A DNA stretch of 64,000 bases from JAOSJL01 sp963704035 (lineage in GTDB: Bacteria > Actinomycetota > Acidimicrobiia > IMCC26256 > JAOSJL01): contig CAVPGR010000002.1 in the NCBI GenBank assembly GCA_963704035.1, forward strand, positions 1,116,001 through 1,180,000. Reading direction: 5' to 3'. The translations under genes were made by a program, and so were the position numbers. Below, piece after piece: positions 8,557 to 16,444 of this stretch (positions are counted from its first letter, which is position 1; the number at the start of each line of letters is the position of its first letter). The notes below the pieces were generated by a model. The model did not search any database, was not told the origin of the DNA, and saw only the letters and a list, made by a program, of their open reading frames with translations.

Positions 8557-9740
8557 GGAGCCACCTTCGGTTCGGCGGGGAGGCCGAGTGCGCGCTCCCC
8601 GATGATGTTGCGTTGGATCTGATTCGACCCGCCGTAGATCGTGTCGGATCGGGTGAAAAGGAAGAGACGCTGCGCCGCGCTGAGCTCGTAGGACGGGCCG
8701 TCGGCCAGCGCCGCTTCGGGCCCGAGAACGTCGAGCGCGAGTTCACCGAGGCGACGGTGCCACGTGGCCCAGAACAACTTGGTGATCATTCCTTCGCGGG
8801 TGAGCTCGTCGCCTGCCATCGCCGACAGGGTGCGCAGCACGTTGGCGCGCATGATCCGCAGCCCGATCCACGCGTCCGCGATCCGCTGGCGGATCGTCGG
8901 GTCGTCACTGAGTCCGGTTCGACGAGCGTCGTCGATGATCGCGGCGAGTTCGTTCTCGAAGGCGAGTTGCTGCCCGAGGGTCGACGCTCCACGCTCGAAG
9001 GCGAGGGTTCCCATGGCCACCTTCCAGCCACCGTTGACCTCGCCCACGACGTTCTTCGCCGCCGTGCGTGCCCCGTCGAAGAAGACCTCGTTGAACTCGG
9101 ACGTGCCGGTGATCTGACGGATCGGCTGGATCGTGACACCGTCCTGGTCCATGGGCACGAGCAGGTAGGAGATGCCGCGGTGCCTGGGCACTTCCCGATC
9201 GGTGCGGCAGAGCGCGAAGCACCACTGTGCGATGTGGGCCAACGACGTCCAGACCTTCTGGCCGTCGAGCACCCACTCGTCGCCGTCACGCGCCGCTCGG
9301 GTCTGGACGTTGGCCAGGTCCGAGCCGGCATTCGGTTCCGAATAGCCCTGGCACCAGATCTCGGTACCGTTGACGATGCCGGGTAGGAAACGCTGCTTCT
9401 GCTCGGGCGTCCCGAACGCCACGAGGGTCGGCCCGATCAACCCTTCACCGATGATCCCGACACGCCCGGGAGCGCCCGAGCGCGCGTATTCCTCGTAGAA
9501 AATGACCTGCTGATGCAGGCTGGCACCCCGCCCGCCGTCGGCCTCGGGAAACCCGATACAGCACCACCCGGCCTCACCGAGATGGCGTTCCCAGGCGATC
9601 CGCTCCTCCAGGAAGGCGTGCTCGTCGCCGGGGCCACCACGACCGCGCAGCACCGCGAACTCGCCCGTCAGGTTGGCGTCGAGCCAGGCCCGGATGTCGG
9701 ACCGGAACGCCTCGTCGGTGTCGGAGAACCGGAGGTCCAT
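8553..9740 (-). CDS. fadE30: Acyl-CoA dehydrogenase, FadE30-like
   Basis: A complete 395-residue acyl-CoA dehydrogenase. Motifs are CQGYSEPNAGSDLA near residue 135, GQKVWTSLAHIAQWCF, and the C-terminal YGGSNQIQRNIIGERALGLP. The segment LAFERGASTLGQQ and the N-terminal LTGEFAVLRGRGGPG resemble FadE30 (Rv3560c), the HIP-CoA dehydrogenase of the KstR2 regulon. Translational coupling to an ipdF-like gene adds support. The enzyme would oxidise the propionyl side chain of HIP-CoA. The upstream SDR gene ends 38 bp before this start, so it is likely part of the operon beginning at the 11.06-kb MaoC-like gene. Confidence 0.87.
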   Translation of the reverse strand: MDLRFSDTDEAFRSDIRAWLDANLTGEFAVLRGRGGPGDEHAFLEERIAWERHLGEAGWCCIGFPEADGGRGASLHQQVIFYEEYARSGAPGRVGIIGEGLIGPTLVAFGTPEQKQRFLPGIVNGTEIWCQGYSEPNAGSDLANVQTRAARDGDEWVLDGQKVWTSLAHIAQWCFALCRTDREVPRHRGISYLLVPMDQDGVTIQPIRQITGTSEFNEVFFDGARTAAKNVVGEVNGGWKVAMGTLAFERGASTLGQQLAFENELAAIIDDARRTGLSDDPTIRQRIADAWIGLRIMRANVLRTLSAMAGDELTREGMITKLFWATWHRRLGELALDVLGPEAALADGPSYELSAAQRLFLFTRSDTIYGGSNQIQRNIIGERALGLPAEPKVAP

Positions 9741-9778
9741 GCGCGGCGCAGTCTACGGAAGCGCCGCGCCGGACTCCC

Positions 9779-10561
9779 CTATGAGGGCATCTGTGCGCCG
9801 CCGTCGACGCACAGCACCTGTCCGGTGACGAGTCGGGCGTCGTCGGAGCAGAAGAACACGGCGGCCCCCGTGAGGTCCTCGGGCTCGAGTGACTGCTTCA
9901 TGGCCGACATCATGGGGATCATCGACATGAACTCCTCGGGCACGACGCGGCGCGTTGCTTCGGTCATCGTGATTCCCGGTGCGATGCAGTTCACCGTGAT
10001 GCCGTACTGGCCGAGCTGGCCCGCGAGGAACTTCGTGAGTCCGATGACGCCCCACTTGGTCTGCGAGTAGCTGAAGGCACCGACCTCGCGGAAGGGGCCG
10101 GGAGGAGTCACGTTGTACATGTAGGCGGCGTCGGACGACTGGTTGACGATCCGCCCTGAACTCTGCTCGACCATCGTCGGCGCCACCGCACGCGACATGA
10201 GCCAGGCGCCGTGGTGGTTCACGGCAAAGATCTTCTGGAGGTAGTCGTAGTCGTTTCGCTCGTTGTCGATGTCGTGGTAGATCGCCGCGTTGTTCACCAG
10301 GATGTCGATGCGACCGAACTTCTCACGGGTGGCGTCGGCGCACGCCTGGGCCGACGCTTCGTCGGAGATGTCGGTCCGCACGAACACTGCGTTGGTGGAC
10401 CCGCCCGATTCCTCGAGGTGCTTCATCCCGGCCTCGGCGCGGGTCTCGTCGAGTTCGGCGACGACGACCTTGGCCCCCTCGGCCAGAAAACGCTCTGCGT
10501 AGGCGAGGCCGATGCCCTGTCCTGCGCCGGTGATGATGGCGACCTTGTCGTCGAGCCTCAT
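9779..10561 (-). CDS. Short-chain dehydrogenase/reductase
   Basis: A 260-residue classical SDR. TGAGQGIG lies near residue 12, NNAA near 90 and the catalytic YSQTK near 157, with a serine in NQSSDAA. The C-terminus ends VLCVDGGAQMPS, typical of FabG-like enzymes. The start (ATG at 10561) is 3 bp after the stop of the MaoC-like gene. It sits in the operon that continues into fadE30 and ipdF, so an acyl-CoA or ring-hydroxyl substrate is likely. I cannot assign it to a specific KstR2-regulon member. Confidence 0.82.
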   Translation of the reverse strand: MRLDDKVAIITGAGQGIGLAYAERFLAEGAKVVVAELDETRAEAGMKHLEESGGSTNAVFVRTDISDEASAQACADATREKFGRIDILVNNAAIYHDIDNERNDYDYLQKIFAVNHHGAWLMSRAVAPTMVEQSSGRIVNQSSDAAYMYNVTPPGPFREVGAFSYSQTKWGVIGLTKFLAGQLGQYGITVNCIAPGITMTEATRRVVPEEFMSMIPMMSAMKQSLEPEDLTGAAVFFCSDDARLVTGQVLCVDGGAQMPS

Positions 10562-10564
10562 GCT

Positions 10565-11056
10565 TCAGGCCCGGTGGATGACGTTGAAACGCTCGGTCAC
10601 CACGGGTTCGCCGGTCGACTCGTCGGTCCACACCGTCTCGATGACGAGGAAGGTCATCACATGGCCTTTGCTGTCCTTGTCGTAGAAGTCGATCACCTTG
10701 GCCTCGCCGAGCAGGACGTCGCCGACAACGATCGGACGGTGGTACTCGAACGACTCCTCGCCGTGGAGGATCACGCCACCGCTCGCCATGAGTGGACCCA
10801 TGATGTCGGCGACGGGGTTGGCGCCACCGCTCGGGTCCTCGGGCTGGTCGTCGAATTTTCCGTAGTGCTGCATCACGAATGAGTAGGTGGGAGGGGCCGG
10901 GAGGTCGTCGAAACCGGCCTCGTGGGCCGCCGACCTGTTGTGGAAGACCGGGTTCTCGTCGGTCACCGCGGTCGCGAACACGCCGACCGGCCCACGCTCG
11001 ATGACCACGCGGTACGCACCGGTCGGCTTTCCGATCACACTCTCGTCGACTGCCAC
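10565..11056 (-). CDS. MaoC-like (hotdog fold) dehydratase
   Basis: A 163-residue single hotdog-domain protein similar to the N-terminal MaoC/FAS1-type dehydratases. It carries a DENPVFHNRSAAHEAGFDDLPAPPTY-type motif spread over residues 33-57; the D-x-N-P-x-H-x-x-x-x-A-A core is seen directly. Such proteins hydrate enoyl-CoA esters, usually as dimers or with a partner hotdog subunit; no second subunit is adjacent. It is the first gene of the minus-strand run MaoC-SDR-fadE30-ipdF, and its start is only 50 bp from the palindromic operator at 11107. Confidence 0.78.
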   Translation of the reverse strand: MAVDESVIGKPTGAYRVVIERGPVGVFATAVTDENPVFHNRSAAHEAGFDDLPAPPTYSFVMQHYGKFDDQPEDPSGGANPVADIMGPLMASGGVILHGEESFEYHRPIVVGDVLLGEAKVIDFYDKDSKGHVMTFLVIETVWTDESTGEPVVTERFNVIHRA

Positions 11057-11106
11057 TGCTCCCCCCTCCGTCTCGGCCGCCTCGGGCGACCTGCCTCGCG
11101 CTACCG

Positions 11107-11120
11107 TGACGCCGGCGTCA
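11107..11120. promoter_or_regulatory. Palindromic operator, copy 1 (TGACGCCGGCGTCA)
   Basis: A perfect 14-bp palindrome lies between the divergent MaoC-like and SDR genes. The same 14-mer, within an identical 16-mer GTGACGCCGGCGTCAG, recurs at 14804-14817 beside the TetR gene. A dyad of this size shared by two promoter regions fits a TetR-family binding site. The regulator encoded at 14076 is the obvious candidate, by inference. It would place the minus-strand fadE30/ipdF operon and the plus-strand SDR/hydratase/thiolase operon under one repressor. Confidence 0.65.
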
Positions 11121-11148
11121 GTTTTCTCGGCACGGAGGTTGTGCGCAA

Positions 11149-12081
11149 GTGGGGATCCTCGAGGGAAAGGTCGCGATCGTCACCGGTTCCGGTCACGGTG
11201 TGGGTCGCGGCGAGGCGATCGAGCTGGCCGACCAGGGAGCCCGGGTCGTCGTCAACGACCTCGGCACGTCGGTCTCGGGCGACGGTGCCGACCAACGAAC
11301 CGCCGACGAGGTGGTCGACGTCATCACGGCGCGCGGCGGCGAGGCCGTGGCCAACTACGACGACGTCGGTGATCACGAGGGTGCGAAGTCCATCGTCGAC
11401 ACGGCGATCGACACGTTCGGTCGCCTCGACGTGCTGGTCAACAACGCCGGGATCCTGCGCGATCGGATGATCTTCTCCATGTCGGAGGACGAATTCGATG
11501 ACGTCATCCGGGTCCACCTCAAGGGCACCTGGAACACCGTCCACCACGCCTCGGTCTACTGGCGGGCGCAGTCCAAGGCCGGCGAGCAGCCTTCGGCGTC
11601 GATCGTGAACACGGTGTCGAGCGGTGGGCTCCAGGGCCAGGCCGCACAGTCCAACTACGGGTCGGCGAAGGCCGGAATCGCGGCACTGACCGTCATCGCC
11701 AGCCTGGAGCTCGTGCGCTACGGGGTGCGCGCGAACGCCATCTGCCCCGGTGGCTTCACGCGCATGGTCAGCCAGGCCATGCCCGACATCGAGGTCAAGG
11801 AGCCCGAGACCTTCGAGGAGTTCGAGCCCATGAACCCGGGCAACACCGCTCCGGCGGTGGCCTGGCTCGCCTCCGACCTCTCGGTTCCGGTGACCGGTCA
11901 GGTGCTGCGTTGCGTCGGCAACAAGCTGTGCCACTACGAGCCGTGGACGATGGGCGAGATGTTCGAGAGCACCGACCGCGAGGGCTCACCGACCCGATGG
12001 GAGCCGACCGAAATCGGCGACACGCTGTTCAAGTATGTGTTCAAGACCGCGAATCCCGGAATCGAGGCGCAGAGACGATGA
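11149..12081 (+). CDS. Short-chain dehydrogenase/reductase, Rv3548c-like
   Basis: A 310-residue SDR of the 17-beta-HSD4-like subgroup. VTGSGHGVGRGEA is the cofactor loop, VVNDLGTS follows, NNAG lies near residue 97 and YGSAK is the catalytic pair near 168. The phrase YWRAQSKAGE and the extended C-terminus resemble Rv3548c, the first gene of the mycobacterial KstR2 regulon. The start is a GTG 29 bp after the palindromic operator. The stop overlaps the ATG of the next hydratase gene (ATGA). A dehydrogenase-hydratase-thiolase trio suggests one round of side-chain or ring-fragment beta-oxidation. Confidence 0.83.
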   Translation: MGILEGKVAIVTGSGHGVGRGEAIELADQGARVVVNDLGTSVSGDGADQRTADEVVDVITARGGEAVANYDDVGDHEGAKSIVDTAIDTFGRLDVLVNNAGILRDRMIFSMSEDEFDDVIRVHLKGTWNTVHHASVYWRAQSKAGEQPSASIVNTVSSGGLQGQAAQSNYGSAKAGIAALTVIASLELVRYGVRANAICPGGFTRMVSQAMPDIEVKEPETFEEFEPMNPGNTAPAVAWLASDLSVPVTGQVLRCVGNKLCHYEPWTMGEMFESTDREGSPTRWEPTEIGDTLFKYVFKTANPGIEAQRR

Positions 12082-12944
12082 CCTCACGCGACTACGACAC
12101 GATCCTCTACGAGGAGCGCAACGGTGTCGCCTGGCTGACGCTGAACCGCCCCGAGGTCCACAACGCGTTCAACTCGACGATGCAACGTGAGCTCCACGAC
12201 GTGTGGCGCTTCCTCCGGGGCCACGACGACGTGCACGCGGTGGTCCTCACCGGCGCCGGCGAGAAGTCGTTCTGCACGGGGATCGACCGATTCGAGACGA
12301 TGGGTGGCTCCGACGGCGAGGGCGAAGACGGCGAGGGCGATGTCGGCGACGGCGCCTCGAAAGGAACCGTGCCCGTCGGAGCCGTCGGCAACCCCTTCAT
12401 GTTCGACGACCCCGGTGACCTGCTCGGTCCCAAGAGCAACGACTACTGGAAGCCGGTGATCGCGGCGGTCAACGGGATGGCCTGCGGCGGTGCCTTCTAC
12501 ATGCTCGGCGAGGTGGAGTTCATCATTGCCGCCGAACACGCCACGTTCTTCGACCCCCACGTCACCTACGGACACGCCGCCGTCTTCGAGCCGATCCACA
12601 TGGCGGCCCGCATGCCTCTCGGCGAGATCATGCGCCTCTCCCTGCTGGGAAACCACGAACGGATGTCAGCGGCGCGTGCCGAGCAGATCGGGCTCGTCTC
12701 GCAGGTGGTTGCCGCCGACGAGCTGCACGACGCGGCCGCCTGGGCGGCGGAGGCGATCGCCTCACAGCCGCCCCTTGCTGTCCAGACCACGATGCGCGCC
12801 ATATGGGCCGCCGTCGAGCTGAGCCGCGCCCAGGCCCTCGAGCTCGGCCCGTCCCTGATCGCCCACGGCGTGGACGAGGAGACGATGCGCCAGGGCCAGG
12901 AACTCTTCGCCTCCGGTAAGAGGGTCGACTGGAGACTTCGTTGA
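12078..12944 (+). CDS. Enoyl-CoA hydratase/isomerase family protein with acidic insert
   Basis: A 288-residue crotonase-fold protein. LNRPEVHNAFNSTM opens the fold, VVLTGAGEKSFCTGIDRF supplies the first oxyanion-hole strand and NGMACGGAFYMLG the second. Residues about 77-100 are an unusual Gly/Asp/Glu-rich low-complexity loop (SDGEGEDGEGDVGDG) that ordinary hydratases lack at this place, close to the substrate pocket. ATGA couples it to the SDR upstream and TTGA couples it to the thiolase-like gene downstream. The reaction (hydration, isomerisation or hydrolysis) cannot be decided from the sequence. Confidence 0.82.
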   Translation: MTSRDYDTILYEERNGVAWLTLNRPEVHNAFNSTMQRELHDVWRFLRGHDDVHAVVLTGAGEKSFCTGIDRFETMGGSDGEGEDGEGDVGDGASKGTVPVGAVGNPFMFDDPGDLLGPKSNDYWKPVIAAVNGMACGGAFYMLGEVEFIIAAEHATFFDPHVTYGHAAVFEPIHMAARMPLGEIMRLSLLGNHERMSAARAEQIGLVSQVVAADELHDAAAWAAEAIASQPPLAVQTTMRAIWAAVELSRAQALELGPSLIAHGVDEETMRQGQELFASGKRVDWRLR

Positions 12945-14095
12945 GCACAGGCGTCTCGGTCGTGGGCGCCTCCCTGTCCGATACCGGGCGGGTCGACACT
13001 CGAACTCCATACGAACTGCACTTCCAGGCGGCGAGCCGTGCACTGGCCGACGCCGGCCTCACGCGCGACGACGTCGATGGCCTGGCGTCCACGGGCACCG
13101 GGCTCCTCGCGCCTGTGGAGATGGCGGAGTATCTCGGGCTGCGCCCGACGTGGGCCGACGGCACCGGAGTGGGCGGCAGCACCTGGGAGTTCATGCTCGA
13201 ACACGCCGTCGAGGCGGTGCAGGCCGGCCACGCCCGCGTCGTCCTGCTCGTGTACGGGTCGACGACACGGGCCGATCTCAAGGCGCGCCGCCGCAGATCC
13301 AACCTCTCGTTCGGCGCGCGCGGCCCTGTGCAGTTCGACGCTCCCTACGGGCTCACGCTGATCGCCAAGTACGCGATGGCCGCGCAGCGCCACATGTACG
13401 AGTACGGCACGACGATCGACCAGTTGGCGGAAATCGCCGTTGCGCAGCGCTACAACGCCTCTTTGAACCCCGAGGCGTTCTACCGGGACCTCATCACCGT
13501 CGAGGACGTGGCGGCGTCGCGGATGATCGCCGAGCCCCTGACCAAATTGCACTGCTGCATGCGCTCCGACGGTGGCGGTGCCGTGGTCGTGACCTCGGAC
13601 GAGCGCGCCGACGACCTACCGAAGCCTCCCGTACGGGTTCTCGGCACGGGTGAGACGACATCTCACACCACGATGAGCGAGTGGGAGGACTTCACCGAGT
13701 CGCCGGCTGTGCGGTCGGGTGCACTCGCGTTTGAGCGAGCGGGTGTGACACCCGCCGACATCGACATCTGCGAGTTCTACGACGCGTTCACGCCGATGGT
13801 CCTCCTCACACTCGAAGCGCTCGGGTTCTGCGGGCGCGGTGAGGGCGGCGCGTTCGTGGAGGGCGGTCGGCTGCGCGTCGACGGGGATCTCCCCACGAAC
13901 ACCGACGGAGGGGGTCTGTCGGCCTGTCATCCGGGGATGCGCGGGATCTTCCTGATCGTCGAGGCGGTGCGTCAACTCCGCGGCGAGGCGGGCGACCGCC
14001 AGGTGGACGGGGCGCGCCTCGCATGTGTGAACGGCACCGGCGGCTGGTTCTCCTCCACAGCTACAGCGATCCTCGCTACCCGGGAATACTGTTAG
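12941..14095 (+). CDS. Thiolase-like protein of the SCP-x/Ltp type
   Basis: A 384-residue thiolase-superfamily protein starting at TTG within a TTGA overlap. The C-terminal half has the EFYDAFTPMVLLTLEALGF motif and GGGLSACHPGMRG, which replaces the usual GGxxxxGHPxGATG of SCP2 thiolases while keeping the histidine. The nucleophile position does not show the classic xxCASG sequence; residues 80-100 read TGVGGSTWEFMLEHAVEA instead. That is more like Ltp-type aldolases/lipid-transfer proteins than a classical thiolase. It overlaps the convergent TetR gene by 20 bp. It may do the C-C cleavage for the SDR-hydratase operon; aldolase or thiolase cannot be settled here. Confidence 0.75.
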   Translation: MSTGVSVVGASLSDTGRVDTRTPYELHFQAASRALADAGLTRDDVDGLASTGTGLLAPVEMAEYLGLRPTWADGTGVGGSTWEFMLEHAVEAVQAGHARVVLLVYGSTTRADLKARRRRSNLSFGARGPVQFDAPYGLTLIAKYAMAAQRHMYEYGTTIDQLAEIAVAQRYNASLNPEAFYRDLITVEDVAASRMIAEPLTKLHCCMRSDGGGAVVVTSDERADDLPKPPVRVLGTGETTSHTTMSEWEDFTESPAVRSGALAFERAGVTPADIDICEFYDAFTPMVLLTLEALGFCGRGEGGAFVEGGRLRVDGDLPTNTDGGGLSACHPGMRGIFLIVEAVRQLRGEAGDRQVDGARLACVNGTGGWFSSTATAILATREYC

Positions 14096-14753
14096 CGCCG
14101 AAGAAGCCGCGGTGGACGACCGTGGTGAGGGCGTCGACGGCCGCCTCGGTGTTGTCGGGACCGTTTCCTGTGCTGAGCACGTAGCTGAAGCGCTCGAGCA
14201 TGGCGGTGAGGGCCTGCACCCTGGGTCGGATCGAGGAGGCGGATTGGCCCGTCGACTCGCTGATCCTTTCCCCCAGGTGCTCGGCCAAAGTGGAGAACGC
14301 CCCCACGCCCGTCTCGTTCACCTCCGGGGCGTGGACCTGACCTTCCATCCACGCCCGGAGCACCGGCCCGTAGCGGCGGTACGTGGCGAGGAACTCGGCG
14401 AGGAAGTCCCGAAGTGTGTCGTACCCGGCCGCATCGGGAGTGACCGGACCGAGACTGTCGGACAGTTCCGTGAGCGCCTCACCGCACTCCACCGCGAGGG
14501 CGCGGAGGAGATCCTCCTTGTCGGCGAAGTAGAGGTAGAAGGTGCCGTGCGACGCTCGGGCAGCACGCACGATGTCGTCGACGCGGGCCGCCTCGTAGCC
14601 ACGCTCGGCGAAGACGCGGATGCCCGCGTCGAGCAGCCTGCGCATCGTCCGGCGCCCCTGGGGGCGCAACTCCCGACCCTGAGCGGGAGCACCTGCGTTC
14701 GACGCGCGGGCGGCGCTCACGCGTAGCCGACGGACCGGGCGGCACGGGGCCAC
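14076..14753 (-). CDS. TetR family transcriptional regulator
   Basis: A 225-residue TetR-type repressor. The helix-turn-helix is clear at about residues 35-82: RRLLDAGIRVFAERGYEAARVDDIV, then ASHGTFYLYFADKEDLLRAL. The C-terminal ligand domain is of the acyl-CoA-responsive type by general appearance only. The 35-residue basic N-terminal tail may be over-extended; internal starts exist. Its promoter faces the palindrome at 14804, which is duplicated at 11107, so it probably represses itself, the dehydrogenase at 14855 and both 11.1-kb operons. It is not recognisably the KstR2 subfamily, although it sits in KstR2-type gene content. A close paralogue is at 47746. Confidence 0.85.
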   Translation of the reverse strand: MAPCRPVRRLRVSAARASNAGAPAQGRELRPQGRRTMRRLLDAGIRVFAERGYEAARVDDIVRAARASHGTFYLYFADKEDLLRALAVECGEALTELSDSLGPVTPDAAGYDTLRDFLAEFLATYRRYGPVLRAWMEGQVHAPEVNETGVGAFSTLAEHLGERISESTGQSASSIRPRVQALTAMLERFSYVLSTGNGPDNTEAAVDALTTVVHRGFFGANSIPG

Positions 14754-14803
14754 CGGTCACGCACGTCGGGAGGGATTGTCGGGCGCACAGCCGAACACTA
14801 ACG

Positions 14804-14817
14804 TGACGCCGGCGTCA
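14804..14817. promoter_or_regulatory. Palindromic operator, copy 2 (TGACGCCGGCGTCA)
   Basis: A perfect 14-bp palindrome identical to 11107-11120, with shared flanking bases (GTGACGCCGGCGTCAG). It lies between the divergent TetR gene (start 14753) and the acyl-CoA dehydrogenase (start 14855). A possible -10 hexamer TAACGT at 14799-14804 abuts the dyad for the plus-strand gene, so binding would block polymerase. Autoregulation of the TetR gene is inferred. Confidence 0.68.
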
Positions 14818-14854
14818 GGGTTGCCGTGACCGACGCGTGGGGACCGCGTATCCG

Positions 14855-15976
14855 ATGCAGCTCGACTTCACCGCCGAACAAGAGGAACTGCGCTCCGGTG
14901 TCCGCGCTGTTCTCGACACCGAGTGCACGATGGACCGGGTCCGTCGCGTCGCCGAATCCGCTGAACCGATGAGCGAACTCTGGGCGACGATGGTCGAGCT
15001 CGGATGGCCGGCTCTCACCGTTCCCGAGACATCGGGGGGCCTCGGCCTCGGGTTCGTGGAGTGTGCCGTGGTGGCCGAAGAGCTCGGTCGTGTCATGGCG
15101 CCCGTGCCCTGGCTTCCGACCGTCACGCAGTTCGCACCCGTCGTTCGCAACGCCGGTTCTCCGAAGCAGCGACATGAGCTCCTGGAACGCGTGGCGACAG
15201 GCCGAACCGGCACAGTGGCTGTTGCCGAGGAAACCGGGAGCTTCGACGTCGCCGATGTGACGACGATCGTCGAGCCCGACGGCGATGGGTGGGCTCTCCA
15301 TGGCACCAAGCACTGGGTCATGGAGGGCGACGCCGTGGACGACGTCGTTGTCATCGCCCGACTTCCCGGAACCCACGGAGACGAGGGAATCACCGCGATC
15401 GTGGTCGACGCCGGCGAGGCGGCGAGCACTCGGTTCGCCACGTTCGACGCCACCCGGTCGATCGTTCGCCTCGACCTCACCGATCTCCACGTGGACGCAG
15501 ACGCCGTGTTGGGCGAGCCCGGCGGAGCCGCCATTCCGGCACGGGCGGCGCTGGAGGAGTCCACGGTGGCGGTGGCACTCGAGATGGTCGGCACCGCACA
15601 GACGATCTTCGACACTGTGCTCGCCTACGCCAAGGAGCGTCACCAGTTCGGAGTGCCGATCGGCTCCTTCCAGGCGATCAAGCACAAGTTCGCCGACATG
15701 TACGTGCTTCTGGAGCGCGCTCGGGCCGTGGCGTACCTCGCGTCGGTCATGATCGCCGAGGACGACGAACGCCGGACCGTGACCACGTCGATGGCCAAGG
15801 TTGCCGCGGGCGACGCGCAACGGCGGATCGCCAAGGAGGGCATCCAGGTCCTGGGGGGTATCGGCTACACCTGGGAACACGACATGCACCTGTGGGTGCG
15901 CCGCATCAAGTCTGACGACGCCCTCTTCGGTACCCCTGCCGACCACCGCACCACTGTCGCCCGACTCGCCGGCTAG
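14855..15976 (+). CDS. Acyl-CoA dehydrogenase, FadE32/33-type
   Basis: A 373-residue acyl-CoA dehydrogenase starting MQLDFTAEQEELR at the ATG at 14855; a GTG at 14837 would add six residues that the family lacks. The C-terminal half carries ERHQFGVPIGSFQAIKHKFAD and GGIGYTWEHDMHLWVRR, the usual substrate-side motifs. The N-terminal half is shorter and divergent around residues 120-150, as in the non-FAD-binding-type partners of alpha2beta2 steroid dehydrogenases (FadE32/33, FadE27/28-type). It resembles the frameshifted gene at 1-781. It stands alone downstream of operator copy 2. Confidence 0.85.
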   Translation: MQLDFTAEQEELRSGVRAVLDTECTMDRVRRVAESAEPMSELWATMVELGWPALTVPETSGGLGLGFVECAVVAEELGRVMAPVPWLPTVTQFAPVVRNAGSPKQRHELLERVATGRTGTVAVAEETGSFDVADVTTIVEPDGDGWALHGTKHWVMEGDAVDDVVVIARLPGTHGDEGITAIVVDAGEAASTRFATFDATRSIVRLDLTDLHVDADAVLGEPGGAAIPARAALEESTVAVALEMVGTAQTIFDTVLAYAKERHQFGVPIGSFQAIKHKFADMYVLLERARAVAYLASVMIAEDDERRTVTTSMAKVAAGDAQRRIAKEGIQVLGGIGYTWEHDMHLWVRRIKSDDALFGTPADHRTTVARLAG

Positions 15977-16018
15977 CGGTTCTTCCCCCGATTCTCTGTC
16001 GGCCGACCGAAACGTTCG

Positions 16019-16444
16019 CTACGGGGAGCGCCGCGGGTCCGCCCGGGCACTGACAGCGACGTCGAGGTCGCGCTCCCCGAGGAAGATTCGCAGCAAGGTC
16101 AGGTCGACGACACCCTCCAACGAGACCTCCACGCCGTCGGCGTCCACGTGTACGTCTCCCGCGGTGACGCCATCGGGGAGTTCCTGGTCGGCGAGATTCT
16201 GTCGGGCCAGAACCTCTGCCCGCCGGGGGTCCAACACCACGACGCCTTGACGGAGTTCCGTTTCCTCGAGTCCGCTGGCTCCGGCGATCGCTGCGGCATC
16301 TGCCGCCTCGGCCATCGCCCGACGGGTCGCAAACGCTCGCCAGAGGTCGAGACTCAGGCCTCCGAGAAAGAGCACCGCGACGCACAGACCGAGAATCCAC
16401 AACGTCACGGCACCACGTTCGCCGCGGCACCCCGCGCCAGACAC
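16019..16444 (-). CDS. TadG-like pilus assembly protein
   Basis: A 141-residue protein with one N-terminal membrane segment (WILGLCVAVLFLGGLSLDLW) directly after a GERGAV sequence, then RAMAEAADAAAIAGASGL. This is the hallmark of Tad-associated TadG/Flp-assembly proteins, where the helix is followed by an Ala-rich stretch. It is far shorter than full TadG and lacks a von Willebrand domain. The GTG at 16444 is chosen; the longer ORF start lies inside the preceding gene. It is the last gene of the Tad operon and is convergent with the dehydrogenase ending at 15976. Confidence 0.7.
   Translation of the reverse strand: MSGAGCRGERGAVTLWILGLCVAVLFLGGLSLDLWRAFATRRAMAEAADAAAIAGASGLEETELRQGVVVLDPRRAEVLARQNLADQELPDGVTAGDVHVDADGVEVSLEGVVDLTLLRIFLGERDLDVAVSARADPRRSP

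Noticed and set aside
14076..14753. TetR gene as a true KstR2
   Set aside because: The recognition helix region and length do not match what I recall of KstR2, and the operator differs from the published KstR2 motif; I kept a generic TetR call.
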